Source of the DNA: Nocardiopsis ganjiahuensis DSM 45031
GTDB taxonomy: Bacteria; Actinomycetota; Actinomycetes; Streptosporangiales; Streptosporangiaceae
DNA: 64,000 bases
Direction: 5' to 3'
Assembly: GCF_000341085.1 (NCBI RefSeq)
Contig: NZ_ANBA01000014.1
Coordinates: 310,001-374,000 of the forward strand
Position 1 is the first letter of the stretch, and the number at the start of each line of letters is the position of its first letter. This document shows positions 1 to 8,446 of this stretch, piece after piece. A program made the position numbers and the translations under genes. A model generated the notes under the pieces. It was given only the letters and a program-made list of their open reading frames with translations. It had not been told where the DNA came from and did no database searches.

Positions 1-2
1 TG

Positions 3-1664
3 CGGCTTGTCCAGCAACACCAGCTTGACGCTGACGGCGACGCTACCCTCCGGCTCCGGCTCCGCACCGCCGACATCTCGCATCGCCCCGGTGGGCTGGA
101 ACTCGGAGACGAAGAGGAATTCATCGTCAGGATTCACCCTTCGGTGTTCCTGCCCCCGAGAGCCGAAGTCGACCACACCCGCTTCCTCGGCTTCCCACAC
201 GTCCTCCAAGGGCAACGGCTCTGCATCTACCTAGACCCCTCTCGCGAGTGGCGCCCGTCCGCAGGAATGGCCGGATTCCTCAGCCGGCTGTGGGACTGGC
301 TCACCGATGCCGCCAGCGGGGCATTCGATCCCTCGACCGCGATGTACCACGCTGTCGGAGGAGTACTCCACCACGCCGATGGCACGCCCACCATTGTCGT
401 CCGCGAGCCCGTCCTACCGAAGCGGAGTCAGATCGCTTGGCTCATCCCTCGCTCACCGCACCGCTACGACCTCACCTCCTTGACCGGCCGCGACGGACAC
501 CGCACGCCCGTCTTCGTGCTTGCGAGTGACCTCCCCTTCGGTGCGGCATCCACCTTCGCGCTGTTCCTGACGCTCCTGGACGATCCGCATCTTGACCGAG
601 CCGAAGGACGAGCATCGGAGGCCTCACCGCAGTCGCCCGCGTTCCTCATAACACTCCTCGCCAGCGCTCTACGAAACCCTGACGGCACCGAGCAGTACTT
701 CGTGCTTGCCGTACCCCACCCCGCAGGCGGACCGCACCATCTTCTCGGCGGACGCCTCCCCGCAGCGATCGCCGACACCCTCCGGCACATCGCCAAGAAG
801 CACGGCACCGCAGTCAACCTCGATCCAGCGATCATCAACGCCGACATCCCCATCGAATGGTGCAGTATGTCCGACGAACGGCAAGAGGTCACAACCCGAC
901 GCGACGATGACCGTCCCGTCAACGGCTTCCAAGGAAAGACCGTTCAAATCTGGGGCTGCGGCGGCCTGGGATCATGGATCGCCGAGTTCATCGCCCGCGC
1001 CGGTGCCGCCACCATCACCGTCTGCGACCCCGGCACCATTACCGGCGGACTCCTCGTCCGACAGAACTACACCGAAGCCGACATCGGCCAGACCAAGGCC
1101 GATGCCCTCGCCGCACGCCTCCGCGCGATCCGCGACGACCTGACCGTCACCGTCGCAGAAGGAAGGGTCCCTGATCCAGCCTTCTCCCTCGCCGCGGACC
1201 TCATCATCGACGCAACCGTCAGCCACAGCATCACCACCTACCTCGGCGCCCCCGCCGGTGAAGAGCGCAAGGCACTCATTGCCCAGGTCGCCACCGACTC
1301 CAGGACGGGAACGCTCGGCATCGCCAACATCTGCGCACCTGGTGCTACCTGTACACCATCTGAGCTTGACGACCAGGCCGGACGCTCGGTAATAGCCGAT
1401 GGCCAGCTGGAGTTGTACCACCCGCTCTGGGAGGAAGCAGCCAAGAGCGACGAACTGATCCCCACCAGAGGATGCTCCGTACCCACCTTCCACGGTTCGG
1501 CCGCAGACCTCGCAGCAGTTGCCGCAACACTCGTCAACATGATCGGCCTCCACCTCCAACAGGCGGAGGCAGTCGTTTCAGGAACGCACCTTATCGCTCT
1601 GCCACACGCGACAGCTGGTCCACGGCATCATTTCCTTCCGGTTGCTTCGGGCAACCTCCCATGA
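3..1664 (+). CDS. E2-E1 fusion (ubiquitin-like conjugation), 5' end missing
   Basis: The frame is open from the first bases, so the true start lies outside the window; the first Met (base 144) is already inside a domain. The visible N-terminus resembles a prokaryotic E2 domain: HVLQGQRLCIYLD, whose Cys (codon at about base 222) is the candidate thioester residue, followed by REW. From about base 920 an E1/ThiF/MoeB-type adenylyltransferase begins with the nucleotide-binding motif GCGGLGSWIAEFIARAG and continues to the C-terminus. Such E2-E1 fusions drive bacterial ubiquitin-like protein conjugation, as in Cap2 of CBASS and related operons, normally beside a JAB-type peptidase and a ubiquitin-like or target protein. 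No complete partner is visible here; downstream the locus is interrupted by an IS481 element. E1 assignment is strong, E2 moderate, a defence role is inference. Confidence 0.75.
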   Translation, partial: RLVQQHQLDADGDATLRLRLRTADISHRPGGLELGDEEEFIVRIHPSVFLPPRAEVDHTRFLGFPHVLQGQRLCIYLDPSREWRPSAGMAGFLSRLWDWLTDAASGAFDPSTAMYHAVGGVLHHADGTPTIVVREPVLPKRSQIAWLIPRSPHRYDLTSLTGRDGHRTPVFVLASDLPFGAASTFALFLTLLDDPHLDRAEGRASEASPQSPAFLITLLASALRNPDGTEQYFVLAVPHPAGGPHHLLGGRLPAAIADTLRHIAKKHGTAVNLDPAIINADIPIEWCSMSDERQEVTTRRDDDRPVNGFQGKTVQIWGCGGLGSWIAEFIARAGAATITVCDPGTITGGLLVRQNYTEADIGQTKADALAARLRAIRDDLTVTVAEGRVPDPAFSLAADLIIDATVSHSITTYLGAPAGEERKALIAQVATDSRTGTLGIANICAPGATCTPSELDDQAGRSVIADGQLELYHPLWEEAAKSDELIPTRGCSVPTFHGSAADLAAVAATLVNMIGLHLQQAEAVVSGTHLIALPHATAGPRHHFLPVASGNLP

Positions 1665-1771
1665 CGTGGGAAACATCGCTGCGCGCGTCGACGTCGCTGG
1701 CGACAACCTCGAACGCCGGGTCAACTCGGTCCTGGTACATCGCCGATGCAGCCGGTTACCCGCTTCCGTGA
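1661..1771 (+). CDS. short ORF coupled to the E2-E1 gene, possibly a truncated partner
   Basis: An ATG overlaps the stop of the E2-E1 gene (ATGA), the arrangement expected for a co-translated partner, and 36 codons follow before a stop. The peptide ends RSWYIADAAGYPLP and I recognise no family. JAB peptidases are usual partners in this position, but no JAMM metal-binding residues are present, so it could be the start of a decayed partner or chance. Bases 1772-1936 contain no convincing gene. Confidence 0.2.
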   Translation: MTWETSLRASTSLATTSNAGSTRSWYIADAAGYPLP

Positions 1772-1936
1772 GGCTGCCCCTCAGCGGCCTATCTCGCGTC
1801 GGGGGTGATAGAGGCTTTGGTGCGTGCCGGGATCGCCTCCCGTCACTCACGAGGGCCGGGTTCCGCTGGATCAAGGCTGGAGCAGGTGCCCAGCTGGCAT
1901 GGAGCTTTGTTGCTGACCGCACAAGAGACGACTAGG

Positions 1937-3000
1937 TGTACTGACCATGGAGGTTGGTAACACCCACCCCGGCTGACACACGCCAAGAGGGCCTTCGGTA
2001 TCGGTGTGGATTACCACGTCTACACCGATCACCAGAAGGCCCTCGATGCCCCACACTACCCATGCCAACGCCCGCCTGACCCCCGCCGGGCGCCTGGCCC
2101 TGGCCCGCTGCGTGGTCAAGGACGGCTGGCCGCTGCGCCGTGCCGCCGAACGCTTCCAGACCAGCGTGAGCACCGCCGGACGCTGGGCCGGCCGCTACCG
2201 CACTCTGGGCGAGGCCGGGATGGTCGATGCCTCCAGCCGCCCCCACCACAGCCCCGGGCGCACCCCCACCCGGTGTGAGCGCCGCGTCGTCAAACTCCGC
2301 CACACCCACCGGTGGGGGCCGGCCCGTATCGGCGGCCACCTGGGCATGCACCCCTCGACCGTGCACCGCATCCTGGCCCGCTACCGCATGCCCCGCCTGG
2401 CCCACACCGACCGGGCCAGCGGGCGCACCGTGCGCCGCTACGAGCGCGACAAGCCCGGCGAGCTGGTGCACGTGGACATCAAAAAGCTCGGCAACATCCC
2501 CGACGGCGGCGGCCACAAAACGCTGGGACGGGCCCAGGGGCGCAAGAGGCGCTCCAAGGCCGGATATGCCTACCTGCACAACGCGGTGGACGACCACACC
2601 CGGCTGGCCTACTCAGAGATCCTGGCCGACGAGAAGAAGGAGACCGCGACCGGGTTCTGGAGGCGGGCCCAGGCCTACTTCGCCTCGGTGGGGATCACGG
2701 TGGAGCGGGTGCTGACCGACAACGGGGCCTGCTACAAGTCCCACCCCTGGCGCGATCTGTTGGCCGAGCAGGGCATCAAGCACAAGCGCACCCGCCCCTA
2801 CCGGCCCCAGACCAACGGCAAGGTCGAACGGTTCAACCGGATCCTGGCCGAGGAATGGGCCTACGCCCGCCCCTACCGGTCCGAGTCCCAAAGGCGGGAG
2901 GCGTTCACCGGATGGTTGCACCACTACAATCACCACCGGTTCCACACCGCGATCAGCGGCCCTCCCGCCTCCCGCGTACCTAACCTCTCAGGTCAGTACA
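1937..3000 (+). mobile_element. IS481-family insertion sequence with both ends
   Basis: Terminal inverted repeats of about 25 bp are visible: the left end (1937-1961) starts TGTACTGACC and the right end (2976-3000) is the imperfect reverse complement, also starting TGTACTGACC on the minus strand. Between them lies one transposase gene. The element is about 1,064 bp, normal for IS481. No clear target duplication is seen: the flanks are ACTAGG on the left and CGCCGG on the right. The left flank is the E2-E1 locus and the right flank cuts into a cupin gene, so insertion plus deletion or rearrangement is likely. Confidence 0.85.
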
Positions 3001-3392
3001 CGCCGGAACCGTCCTGTGGTTCGGTCCGGGCACGGTCCACCGCCTGGTCAACCACGGCGGTCTGGAGCTCACCGTGGTCATGCAGAACGCGGGGCTCCCG
3101 GAGGCGGGCGACGCGGTCTTCACCTTCCCGCACGAGGTACTGGTGGACCGGGAGGCCTACGACGAGGCCGCCCGGCTCGACCCGGACGCTCCGGAGAAGG
3201 AGCTCGCCGGACAGGCCAGGGTGCGCCGCGACCTCGCCATGCGGGGCTACCTCGAACTCGTGGTGTCGGTCGAGGAGAACGGCCAGGAGGCGCTGCGGGA
3301 GTTCCACCGGATCGCGGCGCGGGTGGTCCGGCCCCGGGTCGAGGCGTGGCGGCGGATCTGGTGTGAGGGCGTGGAGCGGGAGCTGGAGCTGA
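2046..3392 (+). CDS. IS481 transposase reading out into flanking DNA
   Basis: DDE transposase with an N-terminal helix-turn-helix region (ARCVVKDGWPLRRAAERF) and an rve integrase core: LVHVDIKKL supplies the first Asp, VLTDNGACYKS the second, and PQTNGKVERFNRIL the Glu. I start it at ATG 2046 (MPHTTHANAR), the usual IS481 N-terminus, not the upstream GTG. About 318 codons are IS-encoded and end GQYT in the right inverted repeat, where this family normally stops. Here no stop occurs, so the frame continues about 130 codons out of frame through the truncated cupin gene to 3392. The extra tail is not natural protein. All catalytic residues are present, so the element may still be active. Confidence 0.8.
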   Translation: MPHTTHANARLTPAGRLALARCVVKDGWPLRRAAERFQTSVSTAGRWAGRYRTLGEAGMVDASSRPHHSPGRTPTRCERRVVKLRHTHRWGPARIGGHLGMHPSTVHRILARYRMPRLAHTDRASGRTVRRYERDKPGELVHVDIKKLGNIPDGGGHKTLGRAQGRKRRSKAGYAYLHNAVDDHTRLAYSEILADEKKETATGFWRRAQAYFASVGITVERVLTDNGACYKSHPWRDLLAEQGIKHKRTRPYRPQTNGKVERFNRILAEEWAYARPYRSESQRREAFTGWLHHYNHHRFHTAISGPPASRVPNLSGQYTPEPSCGSVRARSTAWSTTAVWSSPWSCRTRGSRRRATRSSPSRTRYWWTGRPTTRPPGSTRTLRRRSSPDRPGCAATSPCGATSNSWCRSRRTARRRCGSSTGSRRGWSGPGSRRGGGSGVRAWSGSWS

Positions 3393-3550
3393 CCCGCGGT
3401 CAGCTCGCGGCGCTGGAGCGGGGCGAGCCCGGCATCATGCACGACGCGGCGCTGGTGCGCACCGATCCGCATCCGGGGCCGAAGCGTTTCGGTATGTGCG
3501 GACGACTCCGCACCTGGCAGGCGAGGGACATCGGCCTGGACCGGTCCTGA
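3002..3550 (+). pseudogene. cupin-domain protein, N-terminus removed by the IS481
   Basis: In the frame that opens directly at the IS right end the translation reads GTVLWFGPGTVHRLVNHGG, the second half of a cupin beta-barrel with its metal-type His in VHRL, then a charged helical C-terminal region and a stop at 3550. The first strands of the barrel, with the other metal ligands, would lie upstream of base 3002 and are replaced by the IS. The earliest remaining Met is at 3074, too late to restore the fold. Cupins of this kind bind small ligands or act as dioxygenases or isomerases; the substrate cannot be deduced. A hairpin terminator follows at once. Confidence 0.6.
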
Positions 3551-3557
3551 CGAAGTC

Positions 3558-3596
3558 GCGGGCGGCCCCGGGGCCCCTGTTCCCGGGGCCGCCCGC
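3558..3596 (+). terminator. strong hairpin after the truncated cupin gene
   Basis: A perfect 15-bp inverted repeat, GCGGGCGGCCCCGGG (3558-3572) and its complement (3582-3596), lies eight bases after the cupin stop. There is no T-run, as usual for actinobacterial terminators. Confidence 0.75.
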
Positions 3597-3670
3597 TGTC
3601 TGTCTCGTGCGGGGTCCTTCAGAGGCTCTGGCATGTGCTGGCTTTGATCGAGAGCAGTTGACACCCCTGC

Positions 3671-4021
3671 CTGTTCACCGCTCCCCAAGGTGGGCTGCTG
3701 AGGCACGGGAACTTCAGGCAGCGGTTCTGGCGGACCGCGTGGGACGGCAACCACACCGGCGAGTCGCAGTGGCTACGCCCTGCTCTGGTTCCGGGGGTGA
3801 AGCGCATCTACGAGATGGTTGCCGAGGAGATGGAGAAGAGCGTACTCGCGGTGACCGGGACCCGGTGGATGCGGTGTGTGGGCGCTCTCACGCACAGGGA
3901 GCGGGAGCGGCTGTTCGGCATGGCGCCGACCCTCGAAGGGCACTGCCGTGGAAACAGCGAAGGCGGGCTCCCGGAGGAACCCGCCTTCTTCTTGTGGGCG
4001 ATACAGGACTCGAACCTGTGA
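3671..4021 (+). pseudogene. site-specific integrase (tyrosine recombinase) C-terminal relic
   Basis: One open frame reads LFTAPQGGLLRHGNFRQRFW, typical of AICE and actinophage tyrosine recombinases just before the catalytic box, then passes directly to a tail GVKRIYEMVAEEMEKSVL and RERERLFGMAP like the C-terminus of these integrases. The Arg-X-X-His catalytic segment that should lie between is missing, so an internal deletion has occurred, and nothing of the N-terminal half remains. It lies directly beside a tRNA-like att fragment, which is where AICE integrase genes normally sit. It cannot encode a working recombinase. Confidence 0.6.
3960..3993 (-). terminator. hairpin beyond the tRNA-like fragment
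   Basis: AAGGCGGG (3960-3967) pairs with CCCGCCTT (3980-3987), followed by TCTTCTT on the plus strand. It lies immediately 3' of the tRNA-Val-like sequence on the minus strand and looks like the tRNA gene's own terminator, carried along with the att region. Confidence 0.6.
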
Positions 4022-4041
4022 CCCCTACCGTGTCGAGGTAG
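3994..4041 (-). other. tRNA-Val(GAC)-like 3' fragment, attachment-site relic
   Basis: Read on the minus strand, 48 nt reproduce the 3' half of a tRNA: anticodon arm CTACC-TCGACAC-GGTAG with GAC anticodon, variable loop, T-arm ACAGG-TTCGAGT-CCTGT and acceptor ATCGCCCAC. Position 33 of the loop is C where tRNAs have U, and no D-arm or 5' acceptor half precedes it, so this is not a functional tRNA. Such 3' tRNA segments are the identity blocks of attL/attR sites of actinomycete integrative elements, and an integrase relic is adjacent. Confidence 0.7.
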
Positions 4042-4252
4042 TTCAGGCGTCGCAGTGACCTGCGCCAACAAGCATTCGCCCAGTTCAGAGGGTTCCGTTG
4101 AGGGACCTTCGCGGCGGTTGGGAGCCGTTAGGGGACGTTCGCGTCTCCCAAAAATCTCCCAGTGGGTGGTGGGAGACGGCCGCCTCCCACCACCCACCCC
4201 GGCGGTTCTGCCGCTGCGAAGGTCTCTCGGTCACAGGAATGAAGTGATCGTG

Positions 4253-4945
4253 ATGGAGCCTTCTCGTTGGTCACGAACGGTGACCATCGCAGCCGTGCTG
4301 ATGCTCGCGGGCATCGCCGCGGTGGTGTCCTACTCCCACATGTACGAACTCGCCCTGCGCCACGGCGAACCTCCGTGGAGAGCAGCCCTGTTCCCCCTTT
4401 CAGTGGACGGCATGATCGTCGGCGCCTCCATGACCCTGCTCAGCGATGCCCGTCAGGGGCGCAAGGGTGGCCTGCTGCCCTGGGCCTTGCTGATCATTGG
4501 TTCGGTCGCATCCTTGGCCGCGAACGTGGCTGTCGCTGACCCTACGATGTGGTCGAGGATCATCCATGCCTGGCCCTCGTTCGCGTTGATCGGTGCGTAC
4601 GAGTTGCTCATGAGGGAGTTCCGCACCGCAGCCAAGAGCGTACGCACTGCGTACGCAGACGATGAGCAGGATTCGAGTGATGGACTGGATTCGTCTCTGG
4701 GAAGCGGCCTGCGCCTAGTGGATCCGTCGGGGCAGGACAAGGCCCCCAAGCCGTTCACACCGTTTCAGGCCCGAGCATGGGCGTGGGCTGAGGAGTGGGA
4801 GCGGGACCAGGGGAAGCTGCCCGACGGGAAGAAGATCGGTGAACGCTTCGGTCGCAAGGAGCGCTGGGGTCGGTTGGTGAAGGAACGCGGCCTCTACGAC
4901 CGCAGGTACTTCCAGGGGACGCACAGCAGACTGTCAAAAACATGA
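4253..4945 (+). CDS. DUF2637 membrane protein (integrative-element type)
   Basis: The protein (230 residues from ATG 4253; an in-frame GTG lies at 4244) has four hydrophobic segments in its first 125 residues: TIAAVLMLAGIAAVVSYSH, the FPLSVDGMIVGASMTLL segment typical of DUF2637, LLPWALLIIGSVASLAANVA, and IHAWPSFALIGAYELLM. The C-terminal 100 residues are charged and soluble, with a region near residue 170 (FTPFQARAWAWAEEWERDQG) resembling DNA-binding tails of these proteins. DUF2637 genes are frequent in AICEs and plasmids, near transfer or spread genes, but their exact job is unknown. The location beside an integrase relic and att fragment fits. A decayed second copy of the same family lies near 33.6 kb. 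Confidence 0.75.
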   Translation: MEPSRWSRTVTIAAVLMLAGIAAVVSYSHMYELALRHGEPPWRAALFPLSVDGMIVGASMTLLSDARQGRKGGLLPWALLIIGSVASLAANVAVADPTMWSRIIHAWPSFALIGAYELLMREFRTAAKSVRTAYADDEQDSSDGLDSSLGSGLRLVDPSGQDKAPKPFTPFQARAWAWAEEWERDQGKLPDGKKIGERFGRKERWGRLVKERGLYDRRYFQGTHSRLSKT

Positions 4946-5191
4946 CGGAGACCGGTGGTCAGGTGCACGGACGCCGTACCGAAGCGACCCTCTCAGAGTG
5001 AACGTCCTCACGGGGCCGGGAGTGCACCAAAGCCTGCCCGCCGGTCACCCGCAGCGATCCTGGAATATGGCGGCTATGTGAGGCTGTGGAAGCACATGAG
5101 CGGGGGCGACACTGTGGACGGCTCTACGGGTCAGTACTCACAGGTCATCGACAAACACCGCACCATCCACTGGCTGTCACCTGAGTTCGCT

Positions 5192-7414
5192 GGCTTACCC
5201 CCGCTCGCGCGGGGAAGACGCGTCCGGGATCGCACGGGACACGGGGAAGGACGGCTCACCCCCGCTCGCGCGGGGAAGACAGGTTCGCCGAGGTCGCCAT
5301 CGCCCCCGACGACGGCTCACCCCCGCTCGCGTGGGGAAGACCGGACCGGTGCCCACTGGTCACCCGGCCCCCACGGCTCACCCCCGCTCGCACGGGGAAG
5401 ACCAGCAGATAGCAGGGCCATGTCAGGGGGTCTCCGGCTCACCCCCGCTCGCGCGGGGAAGACCAGGCGCAGATGCACTACGCCCGCTGTGTGGACGGCT
5501 CACCCCCGCTTGCGCGGGGAAGACATCCACGAGTACGTGTGCACCCTGAACGTCCACGGTTCACCCCCGCTCGCGCGGGGAAGACGACCTCAGCGACCGC
5601 GAACCCAATCACCGCGACGGCTCACCCCCGCTCGCGCGGGGAAGACCTCCAGTGGACCGCCCCGGACCCGAGGAGGTACGGCTCACCCTCGCTCGCGCGG
5701 GGAAGACACCACCTTCACACCGCGAAGAACCGCGGCGGCCGGCTCACCCCCGCTCGCGCGGGGAAGACTCCGCACCGGAGTGGCGGCGTTCGGTTTCGGT
5801 CGGCTCACCCCCGCTCGCGCGGGGAAGACAGGACCCGCTCGAACAGCTGCTCGACCTCGAACGGCTCACCCCCGCTCGCGCGGGGAAGACGCCCCCCGGG
5901 ATGGTTACGAGCCGCCCTACCCCGGCACACCCCCGCTCGCGCGGGGAAGACCGCGTGGGGGGAGACGGGCCCCCGCTCTCCGTCGGCTCACCCCCGCTCG
6001 CGCGGGGATGACGTGTCCGGCAGCGGCACGTACCGGACACGCTGCGGCTCACCCCCGCTCGCGCGGGGAAGACCGCGTGTGGGGAGACGGGCCCCCGCTC
6101 TCCGTCGGCTCACCCCCGCTCGCGCGGGGAAGACGTGTCCGGCAGCGGCACGTACCGGACACGCTGCGGCTCACCCCCGCTCGCGCGGGGAAGACTTAAC
6201 CACCCATGATCAGGTTAAACACCAGCACGGCTCACCCCCGCTCGCGCGGGGAAGACGCCTAATCCCACGCATGTGTGTGGCCCCGATCCGGCTCACCCCC
6301 ACTCGCGCGGGGAAGACGACCTGGTGGCCGGTCAGGTCCGCAGGTCCGGCGGCTCACCCCCGCTCGCGCGGGGAAGACCGCAGCCGCTGGAGGGGGCCGC
6401 ACCGGGGGCACGGCTCACCCCCGCTCGCGCGGGGAAGACCGGCCGCGTGAGGCCCACCTCCTAGGAGGATCCGGCTCACCCCCGCTCGCGCGGGGAAGAC
6501 ATGACGACGGCGACGATCGCGATGAGAGCGGGCGGCTCACCCCCGCTCGCGCGGGGAAGACATCGTGACGCTGGACGATCGGCGGAACGCACTCGGCTCA
6601 CCCCCGCTCGCGCGGGGAAGACGCCGACCCCGCCACCGCCGACGAACCCCAGTACGGCTCACCCCCGCTCGCGCGGGGAAGACCCCGCCACCCAGCGGGG
6701 CCGGGGGTCGGTCTGCGGCTCACCCCCGCTCGCGCGGGGAAGACGCATCTGGGCAGGGCTCAACCTCCTCGGACTCCGGCTCACCCCCGCTCGCGCGGGG
6801 AAGACGTCGCCACGATGCGGGCCTGGATCTCTTCCAGCGGCTCACCCCCGCTCGCGCGGGGAAGACCCGTACAGGCAGTCCACCGACACGATGTCCTGCG
6901 GCTCACCCCCGCTCGCGCGGGGAAGACGACATCGAACCCGGGGTCAGTCAGCTTCTCGGCGGCTCACCCCCGCTCGCGCGGGGAAGACGAGGTGGTGGTG
7001 AGCGTGATCAGGAACGCGACCGGCTCACCCCCGCTCGCGCGGGGAAGACCGCGGCGGAGCGGATCGGCAGCGTGAGCACGTCGGCTCACCCCCGCTCGCG
7101 CGGGGAAGACTCGCGCTGGAGGGCGCTGAGTGCCACCCGGGTCGGCTCACCCCCGCTCGCGCGGGGAAGACCAAAACAGACTGAATATATGTTCTTGGAA
7201 GGGCGGCTCACCCCCGCTCGCGCGGGGAAGACCCGAATAGTCACGCTCATTATCAGCCGAAAACCGGCTCACCCCGCTCGCGCGGGGAAGACTCGGTGGC
7301 CTGCTGCTCGATCGCGTCCAGCTGCGGCTCACCCCCGCTCGCGCGGGGAAGACACCCGGCTCCCCGCAGGGAAGCTGTCGGTGTACGGCTCACCCCCGCT
7401 CGCGCGGGGAAGAC
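5192..7414 (-). CRISPR. type I-E-like CRISPR array, 37 repeats and 36 spacers
   Basis: A 28-nt repeat recurs every 61 bases (33-nt spacers) from 5192 to 7414; on the plus strand it reads GGCTCACCCCCG...GGGGAAGAC. By analogy with E. coli and actinobacterial type I-E repeats, which start G-TTCCCCGC and end GGGG-G/A-CC, the transcribed strand is minus, so the leader is on the right (7415 onward) and the oldest end on the left. Consistent with that, variant repeats cluster on the left: 5192 (GGCTTACC), 5314, 5375, 5497, 5558 (GGTTCACC), 5680, 5924 (GGCACACC), 5985 and 6290. The repeat at 7266 has lost one C. Two spacers are duplicated (5952-6073 versus 6074-6195). Long ORFs across the array are artefacts of the 61-bp period. 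No cas genes occur in the window. Confidence 0.97.
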
Positions 7415-7738
7415 CACTTCCCGACCTGGCCCTTTAGTGGGACGTTGTCATTTTGTGACCTGACGTGGCCTCAAGGTGCGGGAAGTCCTGTCTTTGGTTC
7501 ATCTGCGCGATCTCGCCCTGTGGGCTTCTGTTCTCGGAGCCCTGTGCCTTGGCTTGAGAATGCTTGCTCTGGAATGTCAGCCTCTCATGCTAACTCTGAC
7601 CGGAGACATGGCTAGCAGCCACCATCTCCGACTACGGGTCAAATAGGTGGATAGTTTCCCAAATGCTCGAATATGGGGCAAAAGTCAAGGATTGCCAGTC
7701 CCGTACCCACTCATTTGCCACCGGAGCGACGTGGCGGC
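7415..7738. promoter_or_regulatory. back-to-back CRISPR leaders
   Basis: This 324-bp stretch holds no gene. It lies between the newest end of the leftward array and the first repeat of the rightward array, so both leaders must be here. It is richer in A/T than its surroundings (for example TTTAGTGGGACGTTGTCATT next to the left array and CAAATGCTCGAATATGGGGC upstream of the right one), as leaders are. Exact promoters cannot be fixed by eye. Confidence 0.6.
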
Positions 7739-7887
7739 GTCTTCCCCGCGCGAGCGGGGGTGAGCCGACACCAGAATGCCCGGAATCACCGGCATGGGGT
7801 CTTCCCCGCGCGAGCGGAGGTGAGCCGTCCCGCTCGTGGGAGGGGCCCTGCCCGCGTGCGTCTTCCCCGCGCGAGCGGGGGTGAGCC
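7739..7887 (+). CRISPR. second CRISPR array, opposite orientation, three repeats left
   Basis: The same 28-nt repeat occurs in the transcribed orientation at 7739-7766, 7799-7826 (one change, GGAGG for GGGGG) and 7860-7887, separated by 32- and 33-nt spacers. A third spacer-length segment (7888-7920) follows, but where the next repeat should start the sequence becomes an IS3-family fragment, so the older part of this array is lost or displaced. Its leader is in 7415-7738, back to back with that of the large array. Confidence 0.9.
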
Positions 7888-7934
7888 GCCCTTCGTGGAT
7901 AGCCAGAGCGCCGATGTGCCGGGCCAGAGCTGTA

Positions 7935-8196
7935 TCCCTCGCCCGAGGGTGAGTTCGGCGTGCACCCGCCGCACCCCGTAGACGCCGTTGGATGCGGCGT
8001 GGATCTGGCGGATGGTGTCGGTGAGCAGCACATGCCGGATGGATCGGGTCGAGGGCCCTCGATCACGCCAGGCGTAGAACCCGGACTCAGACACCCCCAG
8101 CACCCGGACGGCGGCCTGGACCGGATGTCCCTCGGCGGCCATCACCGCGATCGCCTCGAACCGTCTTTGGGGGCACCACCTTCCCCAGCAGCTCAC
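7935..8196 (-). pseudogene. IS3-family OrfB, N-terminal fragment
   Basis: In the frame shifted against OrfA the translation reads RRFEAIAVMAAEGHPVQAAVR and VLGVSESGFYAWRDR, the HTH-like start of IS3 OrfB, then IRQIHAASNGVYGVRRVHAEL. The DDE core that should follow is absent; beyond TLG the frame runs into CRISPR repeat sequence. No function remains. Confidence 0.75.
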
Positions 8197-8446
8197 GGGC
8201 CCGGCGGTGGGTCGCCAGTTCAGCCCCCAGCTCGGCGATGCGCTTGTTCGCCGTTGCCAGCTCGGTCTTCTCGGTGCTGGTCAGGCCCGGAGCCAGACCT
8301 CGGTCAATGCGGTCCTGGCGCCGCCAGGCGTAGATCGTCTCGGTGCTGATGTCCAGATCGCGTGCCACGTCCGCGATGCTGCGTCCGGATTGGACCAGGT
8401 CCAAGACCTTGCGTCGGAACTGGTCGGGGTATCCAGGACGTGCCAC
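8087..8446 (-). CDS. IS3-family OrfA (transposase helix-turn-helix protein)
   Basis: The N-terminus MARPGYPDQFRRKVLDLV, then GRSIADVARDLDISTETIYAWRRQD, is the classic IS3 OrfA DNA-binding helix-turn-helix, followed by a leucine-zipper-like helix (STEKTELATANKRIAELGAEL). In intact elements OrfA and OrfB are joined by programmed frameshifting near KVVPPK; the last 25 codons here are the overlap read in the OrfA frame. Because OrfB is truncated it cannot support transposition, though OrfA could still bind the IS end. Confidence 0.8.
   Translation of the reverse strand: MARPGYPDQFRRKVLDLVQSGRSIADVARDLDISTETIYAWRRQDRIDRGLAPGLTSTEKTELATANKRIAELGAELATHRRARELLGKVVPPKTVRGDRGDGRRGTSGPGRRPGAGGV

Noticed and set aside
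3994-4041. A functional tRNA-Val gene
   Set aside because: Only the anticodon-to-acceptor 3' half exists; no D-arm or 5' acceptor strand, and loop position 33 is not T.
4955-7437. Long ORFs (up to 414 codons) with repeated SPPLARG/TPARAGKT peptides
   Set aside because: They are translations of the 61-bp CRISPR period, not proteins.
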